NCBI GenBank assembly: GCA_025667525.1
Contig: CM046876.1
Coordinates: 78,215,235-78,279,234 of the forward strand
Length of the DNA stretch: 64,000 nucleotides
Source: Glebionis coronaria
Lineage: Eukaryota; Streptophyta; Magnoliopsida; Asterales; Asteraceae
Direction: 5' to 3'
The position numbers were made by a program, and so were the translations under genes. This document shows, piece after piece, positions 46,499 to 55,664 of this stretch. The notes under the pieces were generated by a model. That model saw only the letters and a program-made list of their open reading frames with translations, did not search any database and was not told where the DNA came from. Each line of letters opens with the position of its first letter. The first letter of the stretch is position 1.

Positions 46499-47977
46499 GG
46501 CGCTGAGGGAAAATATTTGAGCGTTGACAAGGCAAATTTGGACGCTGATAGAAGTATTTTGGGCGCTGATAGGATAAATTTGGGCGTTGACAGACCTGCA
46601 CATGAAGGTGATGTATCCCAGTCATCATCTATCATCAAGGAGGTTTCTACTCAGGTATTACCATCTACCTTACCAACCATTGCACCATCAGATAAGGGTA
46701 AGGGTAAAATGGTAGAAGAGATTGTTCCAAAGAATGCAGCCCAGGTTGAATTTAATAGAAGATTGGCTGAACAAATGATGGAACAAGATGAAAAGGAAAA
46801 GTCACCATTTGTTGTGACTTCAGAAGAAGAAAGTGATGGAGCTAGCTCAGACTCAAGTGTAATGATTATAGAACCTGAAAGGCTTGAGTATGGAGATGAG
46901 TTGGCCAAAGAGAAGCTGAGAGACTTGAAATTGCAGGTTGACGTTGATATGCCAGAGGTGGTTCAAATGTACAATTCTTGGGAAGAAAACTGCATGGATA
47001 ATCCAGACTTGACCATTTCAGATCAAATATGGGGTTTGGAGCTTCTTCTTAGAGTTCAGAAGGATTGCCAGGTAAATTTGAAACACAAGGCAAGCAATAT
47101 TCTCTCAGATTTGAAAAGGGATAGAAGGGAGCTCTACTTTATGTTGCTCAGATGTCATGGAGTTGGATGGACATATCAGAAGTTGAAGGCTTTGACATTT
47201 GATGAGTTGGAAAACAGGGCTTATCCCATTTGGGTGAGAGTACAGGAAGCAAACACTCTCAGACTTCTTTCAGATGAAAGAAAGGAGCAACTTGCAGAAG
47301 AAATGGAAATCAAGAAAGCTATGATGATTCCCAGGCCAGTAAAGAAGGGAATTAAACTTGAGTTTCCAAAAGATATGGATCCACTATATCCAAGTGAAGC
47401 AGTTATAAGAAAGAGCCTCAAGCTCTCCCCATTAGAAGCTTCAGATATGGTGCAAGTGTTACCATTAGATTCCAGGAACCCAATTGTGAGTTATGAAGAA
47501 GATGAATGTGGGTTCTGGAAGATTGGCAGATTTGGCAAGGAGGTACACACTTTTACCACTCTCATATCTTTATTTGCAAGTTGTGATAGAGAAGACTTGG
47601 TGGACCTTTGGAGGTTGCTGGAGACCAAGTATGAGGCTGAAGCACCAACTTCAGCTAATGGAATAAAACTTTGGACCACATTCAAAAGAATGTGTGGGCC
47701 AAAAGATGAAGATCCTGCAATATGGAAGGATCTTGAAGATGACCTCAGTGGTCTTCAATGGAGGTTATATTCAGCTGCTGGTGTATACCATTTGAGTTCT
47801 ACAAAGTTTGCTGAGTATCTACTTGTGGATGCTCAGTATTTCATATCCAAGGCTGTTTTGGAAAAGATGAAGGACACTCAGCTGGAAATAGATTATTCAA
47901 GTGACGTGGCAAAATATTTGATCAGATTTATTCATTACCAATATGAGAAGGTTTGTCAGACTCCTCCTAGTCCTTAA
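46499..47977 (+). pseudogene. CopE aORF, C-terminal part
   Basis: Same frame as the FWNT part. Opens with four motif-encoded units (SVDK, DADR, GADR, GVDR), then AAQVEFNRRLAEQMMEQDEKEKS, an acidic Ser run, and a long folded-looking region: WGLELLLRVQKDCQVNLKHK, LYFMLLRCHGVGWTYQKLKA, EVHTFTTLISLFASCDREDL and FIHYQYEKVCQTPPSP before TAA at 47975. No ATG opens it at 46517 (TTG), so it is the second half of a ~1023-codon protein with two stops. Confidence 0.7.
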
Positions 47978-48019
47978 TGATTATTCAGAAACTTGATCAT
48001 AAGAGTGGATATCAAGTTT

Positions 48020-48028
48020 AGGGGAGGA
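48020..48028 (+). other. CopE polypurine tract
   Basis: AGGGGAGGA directly before the 3' LTR; plus-strand primer. Confidence 0.88.
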
Positions 48029-48029
48029 T

Positions 48030-48556
48030 TGTTGGGAATAAATTAAGGCCAGATCACTTGAGCGCTGACAAGAACAATTCAAGCGTTGACAAGAACAAAG
48101 CAAGCGCTGACAGCTCAAGCGTTGACAAGTTAAAGTCAAGCGTTGACACATTGAAGACAAGCACTGATGGAAGATATAATCTACACGTTTATTATATTCT
48201 AGAATACTTCTAGTAAGGATAGAAACGACAATGTATTTTCTATATTTATCTTTACCTAGAATAGTTGATACGTAGATTATTGTACAAGGCTTCTTGTATC
48301 TATAAAAGAAGGCCTTTAGGTTAATGTTCAATATCAAGTTTTATATAAGTTTTCATTCGTAAACATCTTTCATTGTAAGCAAGTTCGACATTCATAATCA
48401 AAGTGAAAGTTTGTTTACATCTTGTGTGTTCTTGTTTAAGTGTTAAATTCCGCATAACACTTAGATTCATAAAGCATATACAAAGGTTTCTCTACGTGTA
48501 TTACTTGATCTAATCTCGTATACACAAAGCTAATCGATCTAAGTTAGGGATCAACA
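48030..48556 (+). repeat. CopE 3' LTR
   Basis: 527 bp; the one visible difference from the 5' copy is inside the third GCGYTGACA motif (48107). Motif cluster at 48060-48168. Confidence 0.97.
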
Positions 48557-48846
48557 TTTCAACCTTCCCAAACCTCACAAGGCATTGTGAAAACATTTCC
48601 TACCCTATTACCCCACCACCACCAAACCCTAGGTTTGATGCCCTACCCCCATCAAACGATTTTGTGTTGCATCATGGATCCTCGTGTGCTTGTTGTCGAT
48701 TTCAACTAATTGAACTTGCTCATGTATATGAGAAGTTAAATTTTCTTAAATTCCTCCTCACTCGACCTCCTATCCAAGTTTTCGTTCCGGTGGACAAAAC
48801 TTCGAATGATGCATCGTCGTCTTATTTTTTCCAACTAAAGGACTAA

Positions 48847-49531
48847 CTACTCTTAGAGCCTTTATTACTTTAGTTGTTTTAGAGTCTTTTATTTATTTTT
48901 TTAAGCAATCTTGGAAAATTATCACTATTAGAATAGCTCATGCTTAGTGGTTTATTTTCCATATTTTTTTTGCTTTAGATACTCATATTGTGTGTATGAC
49001 TATCTACATTGTTATGTCTTTTCTTTTATGTAACCTTTGTGTTGTTTGTGTGTTACTTCCTTAGTTCTCTTTTGAGTTGATCATGGTTAATTTTTACAAT
49101 TGCTTATGGGTGATTCCATCAATTCTAAACATTAACCCATTGACAAGTTTATCATCTTCATTGGATTGAAGCTTGATTTTGTAAATTACCTTTTTGGACA
49201 TACTTAGCAAAATACTTGCTTCTAATTTGAGATTCTTCTCTCTCTCCCTCTCAAGTTACTTAGTAGGTAGTGATCATATATACATTGGTGTTTCTTTTCT
49301 TTCTACTAACATTTGTGTAGCATGTCACCTTAGCTCACATACTTGGTGCCCCAAGCAAGGGGGAGCAACCACCAAGGGGGAGCTACTAGCAAAGTCCGAT
49401 TTTCTTCAAAAGACTTGTGCTAACCTTTTTGCTACGACAAAGGGGGAGAAATGATAGTGATAAACTCGTTAATAATTCGATATTTTGTGTTAAATGAGTT
49501 TATCGTTTGTCGTAATCAAAAAGGGGGAGAT
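48847..49531 (+). other. CopD 3' spacer with repeated polypurine tracts
   Basis: Non-coding. AAGGGGGAG tracts at about 49358, 49374 and 49440, and the LTR-adjacent AAAAAGGGGGAGA at 49518-49530. The same arrangement of several tracts is seen in CopA. Confidence 0.7.
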
Positions 49532-51142
49532 TGTTAATGCAAGTGATGCCTAAAAACATTATTAGTGTTAACTAATCTTTCTTAGTTTTGATCACAACAA
49601 ACCATACAACACATTTAATGTAAAACACAAAACGAATTTTTTAACTAACACTATCATCAATGTAATAATCATATCACTAACCTTTCTTAATCATACTTAG
49701 TGATCATCAAAATGATTATCCTTAAAACTCACTTTTGTTAATATGACAAAAGACTTTTTAATAAACTTTCTTTTTTAGAAAATGTTTTATTAAAATGGAA
49801 AATGAAAATTTGAAAATAGCATATTCCATATGCTATTAGAATATCCTTTGAAGGCTTCAAATACCTCAGATATTCCTACCCCACTAAAAGACAAAAAACG
49901 GAGCGTACTCTAGGGGCGGTACCTTAAGTAGCTAGGCGGTTCCCTAGCGATATGGAATCGCCGGGCTAGATAAGGTACCGCGCCCAGATAGCCGTTATAT
50001 ATCCGTTATACTTTGTCTCCTTTAAATAGTGGGTCAAATCTCATTTTCCAATAAGCCTCTTGGACGTTTTTCTCAACCCCCTTTCTATTTTCTATAGCAT
50101 AATCACTAGTAAATGATCACTTAAAGTGTTAAGGATGTTTACATATGATTATCCTCTTGATCCCCTCATTTACCTTGTCCAATGAGAAGATCACTCACTC
50201 ACTAGTGTTGTGATAAAGATGAATCTATGAGCTAGTCATATTCATCATGATACCATTTTTGTTTATGTCAATCCATTGTATTTATGAATACATGGACTGG
50301 TTGTGTTCATCCAAGTTATTTGTGGATACTTGGATTTGTTGTGTACATCCATTGCATATGTGTTTGCTTGGATTTGTGTTGTGTAGATCCAAGCTACATG
50401 TGTGTACTTGGATATGTCTAGTTGAGTTGTAATAGATTTGATTAGTAGTTCTCACTAAACTATAAAGTGATGTGGTTGTGTCTTGTAAGTTCTCACTAAA
50501 CTTGAAAGTGATTAGTAGTTGTGTTGTGTGAAGTTCTCACTTAGCTTCAAAGTGAAGAGTCGGGAAGATTGGTTCTAGATTTGGATTAGAACTCGACATC
50601 TAGCCTTGTGTCGTAAAATGGTGAAGTAGGCAATGTCGTGAAGATTGGTTCTACCTTAATATTAGAACTCGACATCTAGCCTTCTGTCGTTAAATTGTGA
50701 AGTAGGCAACGTTGTGTAGATTGGTCCTAGCTAAAGATTAGGTCTCGATATTTAGCTTAGTGTCGGAAAATAATGTAAGCGACGATGTAAGGTTTTCTCC
50801 GCCAAGAAGGGAGCTTGTGGATATAGTGGAAATCTCGAGTAGGTGTACTCGAGGAGTGGAGTAGAAACGAGGATAGAACCTCGTTGTCGAACCACTATAA
50901 ATCTTGGTGTCTTCCCACTAGGTTGTCTCCTTCCTTACTCTTTACTTATTTCATTATCATTACACTTACCTATTATCTTTACTAGTGCATTTGAATTGAA
51001 CCTAATCATTATGCAACTTAGCTTCAAGCAAAAGATAGTTTTAATACAAACCAAATTGAAAGTAATTTTAATTTGGTTGCCAATCGAAGAGAAACTATTC
51101 AACTCCCCCCCCCCCCCCCCCCCCCCCTTTCTAGTTTCTACA
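49532..51142 (+). repeat. CopD 3' LTR
   Basis: 1611 bp, pairs with 29487-31083; longer mainly because the C-run near the end is expanded (51103-51127). Palindromic motif at 49917-49985 carries one substitution in an arm (GGAATCGCC). Followed by tgatt. Confidence 0.93.
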
Positions 51143-52108
51143 TGATTAATACTTCAAACATCTCAATTACCACCAACATTAATTTGTATAAGCAAAACAA
51201 AACTAATGCATCCACCTCCAAATACTCTCCCAATCTTTGTCAACCAGATTAAGAAACACAAAAACACTTCTATAATATTTTTTAACATATAGTAGTAGGA
51301 ACCCACACATATAGATATTTGAACTAACTTTACAATCTTAGTAAGTCGTCAAATTATACAATACATACTTAAATCTATGAGATAGATAAATCCTACATGG
51401 TTCCTCACTTAGAGATATTTATTAGAACAAAGTTAACAATGATTCTCAAATAGAACACTGCTACACACAAACACTTATAGGTTGCTTTAACCTTGGTTTG
51501 TGAAAACCATTACCAACACTAAGTACTACATGTGATCGGATAAACTCATTATAAGAGCCTTCTTGACAGGATTTCCAACATAAAGTTGCTCTCTAAGACA
51601 AATATCAAAAGACTAACACAGCATAAATAGAATGGCAAATAGTGAGCCATTTAGTAAAAACTAACTTGCTAAAATCAAAACAACAACCAACGTAATGTAC
51701 AAGAAACAAATTCCTTGCATACTGTTTTTCTTCCCTTGCAAATGTTAGTCTAAAACCAAGAAAATATTTGCACAAGACATTTTCATTAACACATGTGCAA
51801 AATTTGACCAACAATATTAAAATTTTCACTATGGGCACTAATTTTGACACTAACATAATTAAATTGGCTAGTTTACTCAAATTGACCAATAACAACACCA
51901 GACTCTACAAAACTATACACCACATAGCAAAACTTTAAGAATTTATAGATTAAACATTCTAACACTTCCCCTCAAGTATTGGAATCTACCTACATCAAAT
52001 CCCTTGGTAAAAAGATCTACAAAATTCTTTTAAGTTTCAATTTTAAGCACACGAATCAACTTTTTCTCATCACAGTCTCTTATAAAATGGTGCCTAGTTT
52101 CTATATGT
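51143..52108 (-). other. CopC interior downstream of pol
   Basis: AT-rich; the minus-strand frame 51898-51605 has no recognisable domain. Nothing else seen. Confidence 0.5.
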
Positions 52109-52414
52109 TTAGTTTGCTATGTTGAACACGATTTTAACAATACAAATAGTACTATTATTGTCAATATACATAATAGTGTTCATGAAATTATACCCATATA
52201 CCAGCATCTGATTTTGAATCCATAGCACTTGTCCACGACAATAAGCAGCAACAACACATTCAGCTTTAGTAGTAGAAGTAGGCACCACTATTTGTTTCTT
52301 GCATTCTGAAATCAAACTTCATCCTAGGAACTGACACTATTTGTTGTTGATTTCCTATCCAAAATAGCACCAACATAATCACTATTTGTATATGCTACTA
52401 AGTCAAAAAGAGAA
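52109..52414 (-). pseudogene. CopC RNase H fragment
   Basis: Minus strand: STTKAECVVAAYCRGQVLWI, then YGYNFMNTIMYIDNNSTICI, the RNase H catalytic and connection blocks (the usual EAE is changed to KAE). Upstream part continues across GypF at 53972. Confidence 0.8.
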
Positions 52415-52829
52415 TTACAGCAGGAGTATTATTTGCGTGGTAATCTACGTCTTTTATTTAGTTTCTTTAAATAATGCATGAGCATTATTTTTATGTCTGC
52501 TGGAGATTATTTTTATGCCTACATTTTATTTACTTTTCTAATTTTAGTTTTCTAGAATAATTTGTTAAATTATTCTCCAAGTTAAGTTTATCCTATAAAA
52601 CTAGGGCTTGGGGTTTATTGTATTCAGTTTTGAGTCATGAATAAAAATTACAAACTTTTAGTCTTTTGTTAATTGACTTAAGCCCGGATTAAGGTTTATT
52701 GTTCGATTTTCATCCTAATTATCGGTATTCTTTTGAATCAACGATAGTTGGAAGAGTTGTTTCTGGTATTCTTTTGAATCATCAGATTCAATTACTTATC
52801 TTCGTTACTTTGTTTTTTAGTCTACATCA
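52415..52829 (+). repeat. GypF 5' LTR
   Basis: From TTACAGCAGGAG to AGTCTACATCA; about 95 percent like the 3' copy by eye. TATA-like TATAAAAC near 52593. Confidence 0.85.
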
Positions 52830-52831
52830 GT

Positions 52832-52843
52832 TGGTATCAGAGC
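52832..52843 (+). other. GypF primer-binding site
   Basis: TGGTATCAGAGC two bases after the LTR; initiator tRNA-Met complement. Confidence 0.88.
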
Positions 52844-52859
52844 TAGGTTCCTGATTAAG

Positions 52860-53612
52860 ATGCATCCAAGAAGAACTAGGAATGTTCAGGATGTGTTTGA
52901 ACAAGAATTGGAGCAGCGCGTTATGGCAAGAATGGAGGAGCTAATGGGTCAATTCTTTGATCAATTGACTGATTGGATGAATCAGTTGGTGAATAAGCAG
53001 AACGGTCGAGGTACTGAAGATGAAGAGTCTAAAAACCTATTTGTTGATCCCGAAGACGATTATGATGTCATTTGTGGTGATTATGAAACAGCCCCGGTTT
53101 ATGATGAAGAGCCCAAGGAAGAGGAGTATCCTTTTGTTGACAATTATCAGAATTTTCAAGAGGAAGAAAATGGTGTGCCATCTTCGGATGTTCTGTTGGG
53201 TGTAGAAGAAGAATCACTGCCAGTTTATTATACCGATCTTGAAGATGTCATTGAGGAGAAATGAGGATGTTTGGGGGGAGGCAAATTTGGTGGAGAAGAA
53301 GAAAACATCGAATACATTATAGTTGTGGCTAATGATCTTTACTCTTCAATGATCCAAACTACATTCACTGTTGATTATTCAAAACCCGTTGTTTCAAACC
53401 CTCATGAGTTAATTTGGCTACAAGAAGGTAAATGGGTGGATGCTAGAATCTTGATTGAAAATAATATATATCAAGAAGCCGCACTCATGGTCAATACATT
53501 GGGTTTGAAGACAATCAAGACTCGAGGTCGAGTCTTTTTAAAGAAGGGGAGAATGATGCAGGAGTATTATATGTTTGGTGATCTACGTCTTTTATTTAGT
53601 TTCTTTAAATAA
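52860..53612 (+). pseudogene. GypF Gag-protease fusion remnant with in-frame TGA
   Basis: ATG 52860 (MHPRRTRNVQDVFEQELEQR), a helical start typical of plant gypsy Gag N-termini, then a Glu/Asp-rich stretch (LEDVIEEK), TGA at 53262, and the same frame onward: GGKFGGEEENIEYIIVVAND, SMIQTTFTVDYS, ELIWLQEGKWVDA. The second part recalls the Gag-C/protease junction of gypsy polyproteins; the capsid core, zinc knuckle and everything after protease are deleted. Ends inside the 3' LTR at 53612. Whether a product is made is unknown. Confidence 0.6.
53540..53553 (+). other. GypF polypurine tract
   Basis: AAAGAAGGGGAGAA directly before the 3' LTR. Confidence 0.8.
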
Positions 53613-53966
53613 TGCATGAACATTATTTTTATGTCTGCTAGAGATTATTTTTATACCTACATTTTATTTACTTTTCTTATTTTAGTTTTCTAGAATAATT
53701 TGTTAAATTATTCTCCAAGTTAAGTTTATCCTATAAATTTAGGGCTTGGGTTTTATTGTATTCAGTTTTGAGTTATGAATAAAAATTACAGACTTTTAGC
53801 CTTTTGTTAATTGACATAAGCCCGGATTAGGGTTTATTGTTCGATTTTCATCCTAATTATCGGTATTCTTTTGAATCAACGATAATTGGAAGAGTTGTTT
53901 CTGGTATTCTTTGGAATCAACAGATTCAATTACTTATCTTTGTTACTTTGGTTTTTAGTCTACATC
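53554..53966 (+). repeat. GypF 3' LTR
   Basis: TGATGCAGGAGTATT to AGTCTACATC; the terminal A is lost. Followed by gagaa. Confidence 0.85.
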
Positions 53967-53971
53967 GAGAA

Positions 53972-54515
53972 TCCTTCGAATACCAAAGTCCAAGCTTGGG
54001 TGACTCTTTAGATATCTAAAATTCTCTTGATTGCTTTAAAGTGAGATACTTTAGGACTAACTTGAAACTTAGCACATGCACATACAGGAAGCATAACGTT
54101 AGTTATAGATGATGTAAGATTCACTAGAGACCCAATCATGGATCTATATTTGTGTTGATCAGACTTTTCACCATCTTCATCTATAGACAAAGTCTTATCA
54201 CTGTCAATAGGAGTATCTGCAGGCTTAACATCCATCATGTTAAACTACTTTTGCATTTCAGCCACATACTTATCTTGATTAATAAAAATACCTTCTTTCT
54301 TCTGTTGACTTGCAAACCAATAAAGAATGTAAGATCCCCCATAGAACTCATTTGAAACCTATCTTTCATAAGTTTCTCAAATTCTTCACACATCTATGGT
54401 TTTATTGAACCAAAGATGATATCATCCACATAAACTTGAACCAACATGATATCATGATTAAGTATTTTAATGAATAAATTTTCATCTATCTTTACCCTCT
54501 AATAACCATTGTCCA
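53972..54515 (-). pseudogene. CopC RT-RNase H connection remnant
   Basis: Minus strand 54238-54008: [38 protein letters not shown]; further down, near 53975, an LVAYTNSDYVGA-type RNase H start that joins 52414 across GypF. 54239-54515 holds the catalytic RT region in broken frames (a VYVDD equivalent is visible but out of frame near 54420). Confidence 0.75.
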
Positions 54516-54968
54516 TTAAATATTTAACAAGTGTTTCATATCATACTCTTGGTGCCTTATGAAGACCATAAGACCCTTTTTAACCATGTAAACATTGTCG
54601 AGATTCTTCAAATCTTCAAATCCAGGAGGTTGACACACATACACCTTCTCATCTATGGTGTCATAGAGAAAAGCACTCTTGACATCCATCTGATATACCA
54701 TGAAGCCCATATAAGAAGCATAAGTTAGAAACAACCTTATAGCCTCAACTCTGGAAACTGGAGCAAAAACTTCATCATAGTCAAGACCCTTCTTTTGTGT
54801 GAATCTCTGAACAACCAATTTTTCCTTGTTCCTTACTATAATTCCCCTTTTCGTCAGACTTATTTATAAAGACCCATCTAGTGCCAATAGCTCTTATCCT
54901 TGTAGGTAAGTCACAAAGCTCCCAAACACCTTGTTAAATTATAGGCGCTCTTCGTGCATAGCCTCACC
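54516..54968 (-). pseudogene. CopC reverse transcriptase N-terminal remnant
   Basis: 54818-54516: [55 protein letters not shown]. Lead-in 54819-54968 (WELCDLP, TRWVFIN-like) is frameshifted. Confidence 0.8.
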
Positions 54969-55664
54969 CTAAGATGCATCCTTAAGAGCCTTTATAATAA
55001 TCTTAGGTTCTTCATGTGACAGAAAACATGCAAACATACAAGTATTCACATCCTTGTGTTCCTTTTCTTCATAAATTGCACTTATGAATCCTTGCTGACT
55101 GGAAGTCTTGATTCTTGTCATCCTCATAGTTTGCACAAGAGACTGAACATCTCCAATAACATTTTCAAGAAGATTGTCCTTATTGATTCTTGTGCCTGGA
55201 GTCTTGGGCACCGTGTAAGAGTCAGGCAAGTTGCTTACATCCATTTCTGCATCTTTCCACTCTTTTGAAGTACTATAAAAAAGACCACTTCCATCTTCAA
55301 CACTGAGGATAACATTTTGACTTGGTTGATGTTCAATATTTATACTACCAGTATTGGAATTTACACTAGCACCATTAATGTCTGGTCTACTAGAACTAGC
55401 TTCATGAATGTTGCTTTCATTTGCACCAGTACAGGTGTAAGCTTGTTCAGGCCTCTCTTGTTTACTATAATCATCTTTAGCACTTGATTCCGTATCATGT
55501 TTCCTTGCTGGAACAATACTTGAATCTTTAGGAAATCCAAAGTCATTATCCAACAGTGGAAATATGACAAAATTCTCTTCTGACCTTGCAAGATTGTTAG
55601 AATTTGTACCTGCAACAACTAGTACATAATTCATAGTATTTGCCAGAGAATCAATAATAAACAT
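54969..55664 (-). pseudogene. CopC integrase-RT linker
   Basis: 231 open codons, Ser/Asn/Glu-rich, ending SAIYEEKEHKDVNTCMFACF and EEPKIIIKALKDAS, the lead-in to RT seen also in CopE ([20 protein letters not shown]). Low-complexity, variable region of copia pol. Confidence 0.75.

Larger units (their letters stand above)
36568..48556 (+). mobile_element. CopE: very recent 12-kb copia element with FWNT aORF
   Basis: LTRs 36568-37094 and 48030-48556 are both 527 bp and, compared by eye, differ only at 36645 (T) versus 48107 (C). Duplication tttca at 36563-36567 and 48557-48561. Order: LTR, primer site, gag, protease, integrase, RT, RNase H, a 1.2-kb spacer with its own promoter, aORF, polypurine tract, LTR. 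The ORFs carry several stops and frameshifts despite the youth of the insertion. The GCGYTGAC motif recurs from LTR to LTR. Confidence 0.95.
36289..48846 (+). pseudogene. CopD ORF3, split by CopE: Pro/Ser-rich protein with HGxSCxCC-helix end
   Basis: First exon-like half is 36289-36567 (MPNSSIPNLDISLSQ; basic KLSKKPKISVRPIWVKK; SLVKYWNETYTINPITGAKE). After CopE and one copy of tttca are removed the same frame continues at 48562-48846: a Pro-rich stretch, HHGSSCACCRFQLIEL, the helix YEKLNFLKFLLTRP and a stop at 48844. No stop inside, so ORF3 was intact when CopE landed. Paralogous to ORF2 in its C-terminal module. Confidence 0.65.
29487..51142 (+). mobile_element. CopD: copia-like element without gag-pol, hosting CopE
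   Basis: LTRs 29487-31083 and 49532-51142, TG...CA, flanked by tgatt at 29482-29486 and 51143-51147. After removing CopE the element is about 9.66 kb. It has an initiator tRNA-Met primer site, a long leader, a leader intron, aORF1 (intact, 404 aa), two Pro-rich ORFs, four polypurine tracts and the 3' LTR. No gag, protease, integrase, RT or RNase H is present in either half, so it must be mobilised by another element. LTR architecture links it to CopA. Confidence 0.88.
52415..53966 (+). mobile_element. GypF: 1.55-kb gypsy-derived deletion element (TR-GAG/LARD-like)
   Basis: LTRs 52415-52829 and 53554-53966 (415 and 413 bp, ideal ends TGATG...CATCA, slightly mutated), flanked by gagaa at 52410-52414 and 53967-53971. 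Has a tRNA-Met primer site, a short gag/protease-like ORF and a polypurine tract, but no RT or integrase: non-autonomous. Splits the RNase H of CopC. Confidence 0.85.

Noticed and set aside
44906..47977. CopE aORF as a retroviral envelope gene
   Set aside because: No signal peptide, transmembrane helix or furin-like site is visible; the protein looks soluble, with coiled coil and acidic parts.
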